Assembly (NCBI GenBank): GCA_029582165.1
Contig: CM055880.1
Location: 8,950,721 to 9,014,720, forward strand
From: Portulaca oleracea
Taxonomy: Eukaryota; Streptophyta; Magnoliopsida; Caryophyllales; Portulacaceae
Length of the DNA: 64,000 nucleotides
Reading direction: 5' to 3'
Of the stretch, positions 22,701-34,714 are shown in pieces. A program made the position numbers and the translations under genes. Every line of letters begins with the position of its first letter. Position 1 is the stretch's first letter. The notes beneath the pieces are model-generated. The model saw only the letters and a program-made list of their open reading frames with translations. It was not told where the DNA came from and made no database searches.

Positions 22701-25700
22701 TTGAAACTTTAAGTTGGCCAGTAGATGTTCTAGGTATTTTTTTTTGGGGAGGAATAGTCCATTAATCATCTTATCCATAGCAGATGGGTTTCGGCTTTAT
22801 GTCATTTGTCATTTTCATTGATGAAGTTTAGTTGGGTGCAACCTCAAGGGCTAAGAGATGTCGTGGTGGCTTGGAGAAGAAAATTATAAGAAGGGTTGGG
22901 TTCTGGTGGCTTGGAGGAAGATTTAAGCATATTTTAGGGCAAGGCTAGAACCCTTAATGAATTTGAAATTTATCTTTGAGAACCTTGTGTAGTTGGTGTA
23001 CAGTTCTCGATCATGGTACAAAGGCCACCTTGTTCCTTGGTGGACTTTGCTTGATAAGTTTTTGCAGAGAGCTTCAAGGCTTGAGGCTTTGACATTGCCT
23101 TCTTTTGCAAATAGCTGACATGACCTTGGTGGCTACTAATACAACTTTTGATCACTTAGACCGAAAAAAAGTTGAGAGGCTTAGACATCCTGAATAGATA
23201 ACACGCTAGCCTAAATCACTGACCTATTTGATCAATGGTTCATTCTTTTTCCTTTGGTGTGATATCAAATATTACCCTTCCATAGAAAGGAAAGGCTAAT
23301 CCATCACTATTGTTGTAAAATCCTTAGAAGAATTGCAGACCTGGCATTCAGTCACACAGTTTTGTTCGTCCTGTGAATGCCCACTGCGCTACTGGCCCCC
23401 AACACTTTTTTTTTCTTTTCCCCCCCTCAGTTCCTATAGGGCAAGAGGTCTTTTGGCTTGAATCTTATGAACCTCACAAATTAATGTTGATATTATCTTT
23501 CTTAAAGTACTCAATATTATCTTTCTTAAAGTACTGAAGGATCCACATCTTTCTCCAGACACTAATTGTTTGGTAAAATGAATTTAGCTCAATTGTTTTC
23601 TTGAAGGCAGCAGAGGGACTTATTCTTTGTCCTTTCTATTGTACAGTGCTTCCTTTCTTTTCTTCATATAATTCTAAACCCCCAGTATTGCAAAAGCTTT
23701 TCCAAATTCTATCCAATCAAGCCATCACTTACAACTATGTGTTGCACTTGGCCAAGTTAACTAGAGACTTTCTAACACATAGGTGTTATTTTTAGTTTCT
23801 AACTCTGGATATTTCTTGTCACGCTATTCTATGATATCCTTCTGATAGCAATTGCTGGAGCTTCTTGTGGTATTTGTTTGTCATTTGGTTCTCCCAATCT
23901 CCTGCCATCACTGCTTGCATTTGTTTGGAGAGTGCCTTTCAGCCTAGCGGGAACATTTCTTATCTGGAAAATCTGTCATCCATAGAGCAGCAAATAACTT
24001 GCTATGCTAATATTATCATTATTGATCTGCCAGGTCACCTCTGTATCCTCTCTTTGATAAGGTGTTCCCGTCGTTATCTCAGCAATTTGTTTTTTGATAT
24101 GTAAAAAGAACTCTTTTGTTTCTTTTAGTCTCCATATTTTAATTGCATGACATTATTATTTAGATTATTTTGAGGATCTAACTTGTGGATTTTTCATCTC
24201 TTTGACTCTTCGTATAGGCATATTGTCTGTACAGGCAAAATAAATTGGACGAAGCTTTGGAATCTCTGAAAAGCCAAGAAAGGAACAATGCAACTATGCT
24301 GCTGGAATCCCAGATTTTGTATCGTATGGGAAGATTTGATGCTTGTGTACAGATTTATCAAGGACTTCAGAAATCCAAGATTGATTCGCTGGAGATTAAT
24401 TTCATTGCTGCTTTGGTGGCGGCTGGAAGATCATCTGAGGTGCAGAAGACCCTAGATGGTCTCAGAGTTAAACCAACAAGCAGCTTTGAGTTGGCATACA
24501 ACACAGCTTGCTCTTTGATTGAGAGAAAAAATTACGTTGATGCTGAGCAGCTCTTGTTGTCAGGGAGAAGGTAAGAGAGAATTACTTGCCTGTTATAATT
24601 TTAGAAGAATTTGTGGTATTTGTTGTAAAACAACTTTGCAAACTTTGGATTTATATTTAGGATTTCTTATATTTATTGCCTGCTGTTTGTTTATGAATTG
24701 GCCCTTTTCCCCTTTAAGGTGTTGATATGTGCCTTTTGAGGCTCTATAAATGAACTCACAATCTTTTTCCTTATCCGCTAATCTATGTTACTCAAATACA
24801 GATATGTGTCCCATATGGAAAATGATGTGGGTGTTGTATTTGGCCATTTTAAAGACATTTTGCAGATTTTCGTTGTAATTTGAAGTGTCGAGTGTTGTAC
24901 CCTTGTCCAGGCGTGGAGATGCTGACATGGGTACAGTATGGCAAATGAAGAGTGAGAGTAACTTAGCAGCTAATCATTGGGTTAAATTGAGAATAATAGT
25001 TTTCTTGCCGATATGTTCTGCTCTCATGTGAGCATAATTGCGAGTCTGCTCTTGTTTATGTTATGTCATTTTTCTCTGACGTATTCACATTGATGAAAGA
25101 TAGTTGTAATTTGCCTTAGGGTATCTTCCTACATCAATACATAAGAGCATGTGCTATGGACAGTCTCCACTCATGCGTCTTGAAAGTTACATGTCTGGAT
25201 GCTATCTATGCCTGTATAGTTAATATGGAGGATATGGAATTTCTGTGTTTTGGGCCTTTTGGCTTATTAGTTCCAAGTCACATCAGTCATGCCTGCTTCT
25301 GTGAACTAGGTTATAAGAACAGTTCAACCTGAGGGACCAAATATGGATTCCTGGAAAAGCTTAAAATCACAGGATATATCTTTCACATCCTTTTTCTGAA
25401 AGAGAAAGTTGATGGCTTTATCATGCTTAATTAAAGGCCATATTGATTTCATGGTGCTTGAGCAAATTCACCTGTAGGACAGTTATCCAGGAAAAAGGGG
25501 TTGATGGAGCAACAGTAGTTGAAACTTGAAAGAACTTGTCTATGTCATATGTATCTGTCCCAGAGTTCATGATGAGTACCTAATTCTGTAGCATGAATTT
25601 GTAATGCAGTAAAGACTCATAAGTTATTGGTTCTGTCTGGCAGGGTAGGCCAGGAAACTCTAATGGATGATAACTGGGCAGATGAAGAGATAGAGAGTGA

Positions 25701-27225
25701 ATTAGCTCCAATTGCTGTCCAACTGGCATATGTGCAGCAGGTAATAGTTGTGTCAATCTGATGTCTTCCATTTTCAACAACAATTTATATGGCATGACAT
25801 TGTATTTCTTCTGCCCCAGCTCCTCGGAAATACACAAGAAGCAACAGAAACTTACTTGGACATTATAAAACGGAATTTTGGGGACGATTCGACGCTTGCT
25901 GTAGCTACAAACAACCTGATTGCTGTGAGAGGTCCGAAAGAGGTTTCTGACAGTCTGAAGAAGCTTGATCGCCTTGTAGAGAAAGGTGATGGAGGTCGAT
26001 TTAAGCTAGTTCGTGAGCTGGACTCCAGGCTTTTTGCCAATCAGAAGGAGTCGATCTTTGTAAATCGAGCTCTTCTGCTCCTCCATGCTAACAGGATGGA
26101 TCAGGTATCTCTCCCTTTGTTTTCTACCAACTTTTCCTCTTTTATTTGTCCTGCTTCATTTTATACATGAATAATGAATCCATTTCTGTACTTAATGTTC
26201 AGGCAAGGGAACTTGTCAGCGCTCTACTAAGCATGTTCCCGGACAGTTTGATGCCTGTGCTGCTTCAAGCTGCTGTATTGGTCAGGGAGAACAAGGCAGG
26301 AAAGGCTGAAGAACTGCTGGCGCAAAATGCTGAAAAATTCCCTGATAGCTCCAAGGTATTTCTCCTTGCTAGGGCTCAAGTGGCTGCTGCTGCTGGGCAC
26401 TTCCAAGTGGCTGCTGAGTCCCTTTCCAAGGTCCCCGATATTCAACACATGCCTGCAACCGTGGCTACCATTGTTGCCCTGAAAGAGCGTGCTGGAGACA
26501 TTGACGGTGCAGTGGCCGTATTTGACTCTGCAATCAAGTGGTGGTCCAATGCGATGACGGAAGACAACAAACTTTCTGTGATAATGCAGGAGGCTGCTTC
26601 CTTCAAGCTCAAGCATGGTAGAGAGCAAGAGGCTTTCAAATTGTTTGAGGAACTAGTTAAGACTCACAAGAGCATCGATGCTTTGGTTGGACTTGTGACC
26701 ACCGCTGCTCGTGTCAATGTCGAGAAAGCCGAGTCTTATGAAAAGCAACTCAAACCACTCCCCGGTCTGAAGGGGATCGATGTCGATGCCCTAGAGAAGA
26801 CTTCTGGGGCCAAACCCAGCGAAAGTGGTGCCCGTGCTGTATCCAATGAAGGGCATGACGAAAACAAGAAGGAGAAAGCTAAGAAGAAGAGGAAGAGAAA
26901 GCCAAGGTACCCCAAGGGATTCGACCCGGCTAACCCTGGGCCCCCTCCGGACCCAGAAAGATGGCTACCAAAGAGAGAGAGGTCTACTTTCAGGCCCAAG
27001 AGAAAGGATAAGAGGGCTATCAGAGGTTCCCAGGGTGCAGTTAGCCGTGATAAACATGAAGTTGGAACTTCTGATTCTTCCCGGGGAGTTGGGTCTAGCA
27101 GTGCTGAGACCAGCACCTCAAACCCGAAGGCAAACCAAACAAGCACCTCGAGCACAAAAGGAAACCAGCCAAGCACCTCAAAGAGCACAGGTTCCTCCAA
27201 ATCAAAGAAAAAGTCGAGGAGGTAG
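19794..27225 (+). CDS. SRP72: Signal recognition particle subunit SRP72, 6 exons
   Basis: Exons: 19794-19908, 19991-20127, 24218-24570, 25644-25740, 25820-26104, 26203-27225. They total 669 aa, close to the usual ~670. The ATG at 19794 sits in ACCATGG context. SRP72 pairs with SRP68 on the S domain of 7S RNA in the cytosolic particle that targets ribosomes to the ER. The N-terminal ~450 residues form helical TPR-type repeats, for example [17 protein letters not shown], and the [13 protein letters not shown] and [15 protein letters not shown] helices. The basic RNA-binding motif follows at residues about 555-610: [16 protein letters not shown] and [13 protein letters not shown]. The tail is Ser/Thr/Lys-rich with repeated STS units. 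Intron 2 (20128-24217) is swollen by LINE fragments. No breaks were seen. Confidence 0.96.
21700..21990 (+). mobile_element. LINE 3'-end fragment in SRP72 intron 2 (sense)
   Basis: The forward frame reads [16 protein letters not shown] and [17 protein letters not shown], the C-terminal tail typical of plant non-LTR retrotransposon ORF2 downstream of the zinc-binding domain. It ends in an A-rich stretch (about 21980-22000) like a decayed poly(A) tail. Internal stops show it is dead. Confidence 0.75.
22015..22520 (-). mobile_element. LINE 3'-end fragment in SRP72 intron 2 (antisense)
   Basis: The minus strand reads [10 protein letters not shown], then [20 protein letters not shown] and [14 protein letters not shown], a reverse-transcriptase zinc-binding domain. 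The tail [20 protein letters not shown] is clearly related to the sense fragment at 21700-21990. One C/T homopolymer (about 22432-22450) breaks the frame. The two fragments form an inverted pair roughly 70% alike by eye. Confidence 0.8.
22600..22740 (+). mobile_element. LINE zinc-binding-domain fragment (sense)
   Basis: The forward frame reads [20 protein letters not shown], then [22 protein letters not shown]: the start of a reverse-transcriptase zinc-binding domain. It adjoins the antisense fragment and shows rearrangement of LINE debris in the intron. More related debris may extend to about 23.15 kb. Confidence 0.6.
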
Positions 27226-28042
27226 AGCGATCTTCTAGTCTAGCTCAAAAAGCAGAGCTGAGTTTCACCAAAGTCATTGAAGAAAAACCCGAGGAAGTAG
27301 GCCGGATCTATGAGTTCTTTTCCTTTCATGTACTTTTTCCTCCCTCTAACTTTTCGTTATTGTTTGAAGCTTACTTGTTTAGGCCCAAATACAACGGTTT
27401 TGAAACTAGGGCAGTAGAGAAGGTTTATGCATCAGCAGTTTTGCCAGATTACATCAGATGATCATCCTTCTTAGCTTCTGTTTTGTGCAGTTTTGCTGTT
27501 TCAGTGGTTGATGTTTTGTTCTTTTATAGGTACTGGGATCTCTGTGTGATGTTGAGCATAAGTCATAGCGACGTGTTCTATGCTGAATTTCGGGTAGTAG
27601 CACACTTGTTCTATGCATGATGGAGAAACTAGTTAGAAGATGATGTGGAGAGATTATATGTTGGCTTTGATGTAACTTGTGTGAAAGTAAATGTGGAAAA
27701 ACAGCTACTTGTGAATCATGGAGAATGGTTCATCTATAATTGATTCATTAGAGATGAATAGGTGATACATCAACATCTGTGCTTGATTGTGGACTTGGGG
27801 AAGTTATAACACGTGAAAATTAGGAAAACGTCGTCTCAAAATCTACCTTTCTTCCGAGGTAAAAATGAGGGGGAGAATATGTTAATGAATGGATTTTTGG
27901 ATGGTAATATATCGATCTTTAGGGATATTAGATTGTAATATACCGATCTTTATCATTGGACGGTAGTATCTCTGACTTTTATACCTAGGTGAGATTATTA
28001 TACCAAGAGAAACTGGGGGTGGGGGTGGTGATCTGATCTTCG
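27226..28042. other. SRP72 3' UTR and downstream intergenic DNA
   Basis: The SRP72 3' UTR and terminator must lie in the first few hundred bases. The rest holds no reading frame or repeat that I can support. Confidence 0.45.
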
Positions 28043-28044
28043 TG

Positions 28045-28260
28045 TTGACGTGGTTGGCGGAAGGAAAAAAACCTTCCCCAACCAAATAATCCCGCTAACC
28101 CCCTTTTTTCTCACTAACCCACGTTATAAAACATTGGTTGGTGGTGTGTCATGTTATCATGGAGATAGGCTCACCACCCTTTAGAGTCATTGTACTGGAC
28201 CGATTTTTTAACATGGGTTAGTGAAAAAAATAAAGGTGTTACCTTTCGAGAATTGGATCT
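28045..28260. mobile_element. Foldback MITE, copy 2
   Basis: This is related to the element at 8200-8452. The left arm contains CCCGCTAACCCCC and TTTTTTCTCACTAACCCACG; the right arm contains CATGGGTTAGTGAAAAAAAT. The middle also matches (GTTATAAAACATTGGTTGG against the same region of copy 1). The outer right end is degraded. Confidence 0.6.
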
Positions 28261-28781
28261 GTAACTATAACTAATAAAAACCTCGTTATAACCACTTAAA
28301 CTACTACCATTAATTGTTAGTAAATACGCTAACATACATTCCTTTAAATTTGGGAGCAGTTGGCACCCCTTGCCTATATAATAGTTCTGTCCTAGTAGAT
28401 AACCTATTAAACAAATATTGACACCACATCACGGTCGTCACCTATAAATCTAGAATACTCCTTGGGTTCCTCCATCCCTTTTTTGCCTCTCTTCCTTGAA
28501 TCAACTGACCATGTCTTGCCTAATTGTTTGTATTTTAAATTTTGTTTCTTGGTGACTAAGTTATCACATAATGGGTCAAACGATCACCATTAATTAAAAA
28601 AACAGAAAAGAAAAGGTTGGACGACGATATTATTTGGGGCTGCCAAAGCTGAACAATCCATGTCTTTGCATAATCCCAAATTTCAGATCATAATTTATGC
28701 ATAAATTTACCATATCCTTTTTTTTAAGATCATAGTTAGGATAAATTCTTAGAATGATCATGTCTTATTAACAATTACTCC

Positions 28782-29034
28782 CTCCGTTCCATATTAATTG
28801 TCATAATTTTGATTTTCACGATCTCCAATGTCACTCTTTGATTGATAATTTCTTATCTAATATGTTATTAACTATTGCAATATTATACTTGTATGATACT
28901 ACTTTTCGTTACGAATCTAATGGTGATAATTTTATATAGCAACTCATTGTATATATTGAGAAATTTATGGTCAAAATTTTTGAAACTTGACTGCACGATT
29001 TTCAAAGATGACAGTTAAAATCGAATGGAGGGAA
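28782..29034. mobile_element. Stowaway-like MITE
   Basis: It starts CTCCCTCCGTTCC, the conserved Stowaway terminus, and ends GAATGGAGGGAATA, with the inner arms (ATTAATTGTCAT and ATGACAGTTAAAAT) also inverted. The flanks are compatible with a TA target. It is about 250 bp and non-coding. Confidence 0.78.
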
Positions 29035-29828
29035 TATAACTTTTTCATTTTCTTTATTTCTAATTTCTTTATTTTTTTTATACATCCCAAAAGTGAAAGA
29101 AGGACTATTTTAATCGATAGATCAAGACCAACCTAATCACGACTCAATATACAACCATAGTCTTGTAATATATATCGGAAATAGGTACAAACAGTTTTAG
29201 GGATACAATATTAGGTAAAGTAGTATGTACTGTCTACCCAATAAGGTATAAACTTCTTTTTTCTTTTTTTTTATTCTAATCATCTTATTTTTTTTCTTAT
29301 TATATTTAATAGGAGTGTGTGAAGGTGAAACTAACTTGCTAGATAGACCTATATATACATAAGAACAACTTATTTATAGGACAATTTTTCAGATAAATAA
29401 TTAAAAACCTTATTTATTATCAACAAATATTGCATTAAACAAATATAAATTATAACAAAGCTTTAAGGAATGTAAAGCTAAGGCAATTATAATTAATCAC
29501 TACATTTTTTCGGTACTCTTCCTCTTGGTTTTAAAGTGTTGCTTGCTCTACATTATATTTGTATTACTTCGTTTTCAAGTTTCTCAAGAGTTTAGATTAA
29601 AGAAGACAACCTTATTCTTATTTTGGGCTAACTAAGGGCCCGTCCATTCACCCTGACATATCGATAATTGTCAAAGATATCAAAAACCTTATACAATAGT
29701 TGGAATATTCTACTATCTGCCACATCATTTGGGAAGCAAATTCAGTTACAAATAGAATGGTTAATCTTGACCACACCTTAGATCTTGTCTGTCTTTGGAC
29801 ATGTTATCCTTCCTCCTTCGAATGACCT
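29035..29828. other. AT-rich intergenic DNA
   Basis: No gene or repeat was recognised between the Stowaway-like MITE and the Mutator-like element. Confidence 0.4.
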
Positions 29829-29837
29829 TTTATTTTA

Positions 29838-30219
29838 GGGAAATTGGATTTTAATAATACAAACTTTTGGCCATATAAGACTTAATAATACGAACTTTTG
29901 ATTTGGTGATTAGTAATACGAACTTTGACCCCCTGTTGCCCCCAATAGTACACCACCGAGTTAAGTTGAACTTAACTCGGTGGCGGTCTAACGTGGCGGC
30001 GGAGGCACGCGCCTGGTTGTTTTTACTTTGCCACGTCATCCACGTTGATTTTAAAAAATAATATGAACTTCTATCTATGTTGCTCTGAATAATACGAACC
30101 TTTACCTATGTTACTCTGAATAATATGAACTTTTTTCTCTCTCTAAAAATCTCAGATCCTATTTTTTCTTCTTCATCTTCTTCAATCCTTACCCTCCTCA
30201 TTCCCATAAAACCCAGAAA

Positions 30220-30222
<3 letters not shown>
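29838..30222 (+). repeat. Left inverted repeat of the Mutator-like element
   Basis: TAATAC(A/G)AACTTT recurs at 29855, 29886 and 29914 (spacing 31 and 28), then in variant form near 30060, 30090 and 30120. The central part is GC-rich, with a short inverted pair GAGTTAAGTTGAACTTAACTC (about 29958-29978). Confidence 0.85.

Positions 30223-30262
<40 letters not shown>
30214..30262. repeat. (TC)n microsatellite
   Basis: About 24 TC units at the inner edge of the left inverted repeat. It is absent from the right repeat, so it probably expanded after insertion. Confidence 0.9.
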
Positions 30263-30266
<4 letters not shown>

Positions 30267-30586
30267 TTCCTCTTCATCATCCCCACATCTTTTTTCTCTC
30301 TCTAAAAATCCCACATTTCCCTTTTGCATCTTCATCTTCTTCAATCCCCCCCTCTTCATCTCTTCATCATGAGCCACAACTTGATGCTCAAACTCGTCAA
30401 CAATGGCAGAATGCCTTCTCAACTTCCCCATCCACCCTTTTTTCCACTTCACTGCTCTCCTTCTTCTTCTCAACTTCCATAACTCTTTTTTACCAAGATC
30501 TCTGCAAGGAGAGTAGTGAAGTCAAAATGGGGAGAGGTTTTCTGGGTCTTCTCAACAATGGCAGAATGCAAGGAAGAGAGAGAGGG

Positions 30587-30779
30587 TGAAAAGCCTTGAG
30601 ATTATGGAGGAAATCCTCTAGTATTATATTCAATATGACTTAAGAGAATAGTACAATACAGAAGATATATATAGAGCATAGATACAAGAGTATGAAGAGG
30701 AGAGATACACATTAGCTACACCTAACAACCTTAGAACAGAATACTAACAGATTTAACAACCTAACAACCTTAGTCTACA
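30587..30779 (-). repeat. Copia 3' LTR
   Basis: 193 bp; on the minus strand it starts TGTAGACTAAGG and ends AAGGCTTTTCA. It is preceded by the polypurine tract. Confidence 0.9.
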
Positions 30780-30787
30780 TCCCCCCC

Positions 30788-32400
30788 TCAAGGTGGGATT
30801 GGTGGAGAAGCAATCAAGCCAAGCCTTGAAGCCAAATACCGATGTTGTGTTTCACCAAGAGGCTTTGTTAGGATATCTGCTAACTGTGTTTGGGAGCTAA
30901 TGTGTTGTGTTTGGATCAATCCCTCAGAGATTTTATCTCTTGTATAGTGACAATCGATATTTAGATGTTTGGTGCGTTCATGAAACACTGGATTGGTAGC
31001 AATATGGAGAGCTGCTTTATTGTCACAAAAGAAAGGAATGGGAAGAGGGCATTGAACATGTAAATCTTGAAGAAGATGAACAATCCACTCAAGTTCAGAC
31101 ATAGTAGATGACATACTCCTATATTATGCTTCAACAGAAGACTTAGCCACAGTCTTATGCTTTTTGGTCTTCCAAGAGATTAGAAAAGAACCAAAGAATA
31201 TGCAAAAACCTGTCAAGGACCTTGCTGAGAATTTACAAGCACCCCAATCTGCATCACAGAAGGCTTTGAGCTCTAACTTACTGTTTCTGGGATAAAATAG
31301 ACCTTGATCAACTGTACCTTTGAGATATCGAAGTACATGAATGGAAGCATCATAGTGAGGTTTTCTTGGAGTTTGCAAAAACTGACTTAGGTTCTGCACT
31401 ACATGAGAAATGTAAGGCCTGGTGAGATTTAAGTATAGTAATCTGCCAACCAACCTTCGATATACCCAGAGATCCTCCAAAATGTCTCCATCATCAGTAG
31501 ATAATTTCAGTCGGATCCTCCAAAGTGTCTCTATCATCAGCAGATAATTTCAGCCCTTTTGGTAAAGGGAAGGGAGCTGGTTTAGCTGCTGTCAAGCCAG
31601 CATCAGTTAAAATGTCCAAAATATACTTACGCTGATTCAAGAGAGTGCCAGATGGTGATCAATAATCTCAATACCCAAAAAATATCTGGCCAGACCCAAA
31701 TCTTTTATGATGAAAGCTGAATGTAACTCTTGCTTTAATGAAGCAATAGAAGCTGAATCATTGCCTGTAATCAGTAGATCATCCACATATACAAGAATAT
31801 GAACTACTTTGTCAGCATCCATCTTAGAAACAATGAGTAATCAACTTTATATTGTTGAAACCTTTTACCAACCAAGAACTTAGTGAGCTCAATATTTCAC
31901 TGCCTGGATGCCTGCTTGAGCCCATACAAGGACCTTTGCAACTTGCATACTTGACCATGTACAGCAGTAGTATACCCTTGAGGAGGAACCATATACGCTT
32001 CTTCATCAATAAAGCCATGTAAGAAGGCATTGTTTATGTCCAATTGATGAAGATCTTAGTCCAGCATAGTAGCTAAAGCAATGAACAATCTGACAGTTGT
32101 TAGCTTGGCTACAGGAGAAAATGTGTGCTTGTAATCCTTGTCCTTAACCTGCTCAAATCCCCTTATCACCAGTCTAGCTTTATGCCTTTCAACAGAACCA
32201 TCAGGTTTATATTTGGTCTTATACACCCACTTCGAGGAGAGAGCCTTTTTCCCAACAGGCAATTTAGTAAGGGACCCGGTATAATTTTTCTCAAGAGCAA
32301 GTAATTCTTGATTCATAACATGCACCCAGTCAAGATGTAACTTAGCCTGATCATATGTGTTTGGTTCTGGATGTTGAAGGACATTAGCAAGAGAAGCCAT
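30788..32400 (-). pseudogene. Copia reverse transcriptase and RNase H remnant
   Basis: From 32400 the minus strand reads ALSSKWVYKTKYKPDGS, HKARLVIRGF, and the FSPVAKLTTVRLFIALA stretch: the copia RT N-terminus. The catalytic region follows (HILVYVDDLLITGND near 31.8 kb, so the YVDD motif is kept). RNase H runs SLTGFCIFFGSFLISWKTKK to ADILTKPLGETQHRYLASRL. Stops and frame changes near 32056, 31824 and 31124 break it into at least five pieces. Confidence 0.88.
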
Positions 32401-32513
32401 ATAAAATGGTGAAAGATGAGTAAGGTTAGCATAAGAGAAAAGTGTAGGTGAAAGAGAAGGTGAAGAATTATTAGATTGGTTCTGATGAGAAGAAGATGCA
32501 GTTGTGGTTTTAG

Positions 32514-34206
32514 TTACAGGTGAACATACAAAGTCTTTGAGCCAAGCTGGAGTAATCTTGGGTCTAGATAATCTTCTGACATTGACTTCTGGAGTAGCAC
32601 TGATTGAAGAGATAGGAGAAGGTAAAGGAGAATGATGTGAACTCGTGGCAGAAGGTGATTGAGTATGAATAGCAGATTGATGAGAATTAGTAGAATTGTG
32701 TGAATGAGTGGATGAAGTAGTGGCAAAATTATGATGATGAAAAGAAAGTTGATTAGAAGAAGATGAGACATAAGGTAAATTAGGTGAAAGATTGGAAATA
32801 GAATCTTGAACAATATCTTGATTATCAAGATTATCATCATAAAATCAAAATGGCTGTATATAGCAGATTCAGATGTAATATGGGGTAAAGCAGTATGCTT
32901 AGAATGAGTAGATTGCTTAGAAATAAGTGATGTGCTCATTTTAAAAGGAAATTCAGTTTCATAAAACATAATATCCCTACTGTGAAAATTTTTATTAATA
33001 TCCAAATCAAGCAATTTGTAGCCTTTAAAACCAAAAGTGTATCCTAATAGAACACATTTTTGAGCTCTAGGAGAAAACTTATCAGAAACACCTATAGTTT
33101 TTGCAAAACATAGACAACCAATGACTCTTAAATCCTCATATCTTGGAGGTTTGTTGAAAAGTTTTTCAAAAGGAGTTTTCCAGTCAAGATTTTCCATAGG
33201 AAGTAAATTGATCAAATGTGTAGCGGCAAGAATGCATTCTCCCCAAAATTGTTTAGGAAAATTTGCATGAAATCTAATAGCCCTAGCAGTTTCAAGTAAA
33301 TGTCTATGTTTTCTTCAGCTACTCCATTTTGTTGTGGAGTTTTAACAATAGAACGTTGGTGTAAAATTCAATTATCATCAAAATAATTTTTGCAAGTTTC
33401 ATTGATGAATTTTGTGCCATTATCACTCCTAATCATTTTGACTTTACCATTAAACTGAGTATTAACCATGTTACAAAATTGAATCTCATCATGTTTAGCT
33501 TGGGCTTTGGACTATAATAATTGAGTCCATGTCATTCTAGTAAAAGCATCTACAATGGTTAGGAAATAATGAGCACCATATATATTTGCAACCTTATAAG
33601 GACCCGATAAGTCCATATGAACAAGCTGAAAAGCATGAGAAGAATGAATACTGCTTTTATTAAAGGGAAGTCTGTGCATTTTAGCAATTACACAAACATG
33701 ACAAGAGACATTGGTATCAAGATGCTCTTTACACCAGGATATATGTTGAAGTTTGGATAGAGAAGTATGTCCCAACCTAGCATGAATAATTGCATGACTG
33801 GGCACCTTACAGGAAGAATGGATAGAAACATTAGCTACTTCAGATTTTTCAATGTCAGAAGAAGAAGAAATGACCCCAGCTTGGTGTTTGAGCTTGTATA
33901 GTCCTCAAAATTTGTGTGCCACAGCAAGCACCTGTTTAGTTGTATGATCCTGTATGTAACAAAGATCAGGGTAAAAAATGGCAAACAAATTCAGATCTGT
34001 CAGAAGTTTAGTAACTGAAAGAAGGCTAAAATGAAACTCAGGAACATACATGACATCTTTAAGAGTGATATTAGAATTGATACAGACATGGCCAACCTGA
34101 GTGACTAGCTTTGTTGTACCATCTGGTAGAGTAATGGATGTAGGTTTGTTTAGAGTATAGAGATGAGAAAACAAAAACTTAGATCATGGGTCATATGATC
34201 AGATGC
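32514..34206 (-). pseudogene. Copia integrase and adjoining region remnant
   Basis: The integrase zinc finger is HARLGHTSLSKLQHI...CHVCVIAKMHRLPF (about 33.8-33.65 kb). The core begins MDLSGPYKVANIYGAHYFLT, with the second acidic motif MIRSDNGTKF near 33.4 kb. Several stops interrupt the core. The downstream part (about 33.2-32.5 kb) is Leu/Ile-rich through frameshift. Confidence 0.85.
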
Positions 34207-34410
34207 CTATGTATCAACAATCCAAGAACCAAAAAATTTGGTGACCATGGCACAACACACACTAAATTGAGTGAAAGCAGAATAAGGCATACCTGCAAGT
34301 TGAGCAAAACCTTGATGTACATTGGAACCCTCACTGAACTGACTCTTCATCATTTTCATGACTTCTTGAGCGAGGGCTTGCAGATCAACTTGACCAGCCC
34401 CAATAGCACT
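34207..34410 (-). pseudogene. Copia gag-protease junction with stop in the protease active site
   Basis: The frame reads FFGSWIVDT-stop-ASDHM. The expected aspartic-protease motif is D-T/S-G-A-S-D-H-M, so the catalytic Gly codon has become TAG (34209-34207). Upstream is the gag C-terminus (VDLQALAQEVMKMMKSQF), cut off by the solo LTR at 34416. Confidence 0.85.
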
Positions 34411-34415
34411 CCTTG

Positions 34416-34709
34416 TGTAACGCCCCGACCCCTCCCGGGCCGCGGACATTACCGATAACTGCTTTAAGGATCGCTGACTGGCCCCAAAAATCACCACGAG
34501 TCTTTCCAGCGTGCTTTGTCCTCGCTCACACGCTGCCTGAGAAAAACTTCCCAGGAGGTCACCCATCCTTTGACTACTTCCAGCCAAGCACGCTTAACTG
34601 AGGAGTTCCCAACGGATGAGCTACCATAAAAGAAGGTGCACCTTGGTGATATAAATAGTCATTTCAATCCTTTTAAGCCACACTTTAACCACATACCCGG
34701 GGTGTTACA
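34416..34709 (-). mobile_element. Cassandra-like solo LTR containing 5S rRNA sequence
   Basis: 294 bp, with ends TGTAAC...GTTACA and a perfect 5-bp duplication CCTTG (34411-34415 and 34710-34714). On the minus strand, about 34645-34545 matches plant 5S rRNA, including AGTTAAGCGTGCTTGG and AGGATGGGTGACCTCCTGGG. These cover the 5S internal promoter boxes. Cassandra TRIM elements carry 5S sequence in their LTRs and are non-coding. Only one LTR remains. Confidence 0.9.
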
Positions 34710-34714
34710 CCTTG

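Noticed and set aside
26736..27200. Antisense 154-codon frame
   Set aside because: It is the complement of the SRP72 basic C-terminus and has no independent protein features.
30125..30589. 154-codon frame rich in Ser and Leu
   Set aside because: It comes from the TC microsatellite and the inverted repeat of the Mutator-like element.
34545..34645. A 5S rRNA gene on the minus strand
   Set aside because: It lies inside a 294-bp LTR with TG/CA ends and a 5-bp target duplication, and its 5' half is poorly matched; it is the 5S-derived part of a Cassandra-like LTR.
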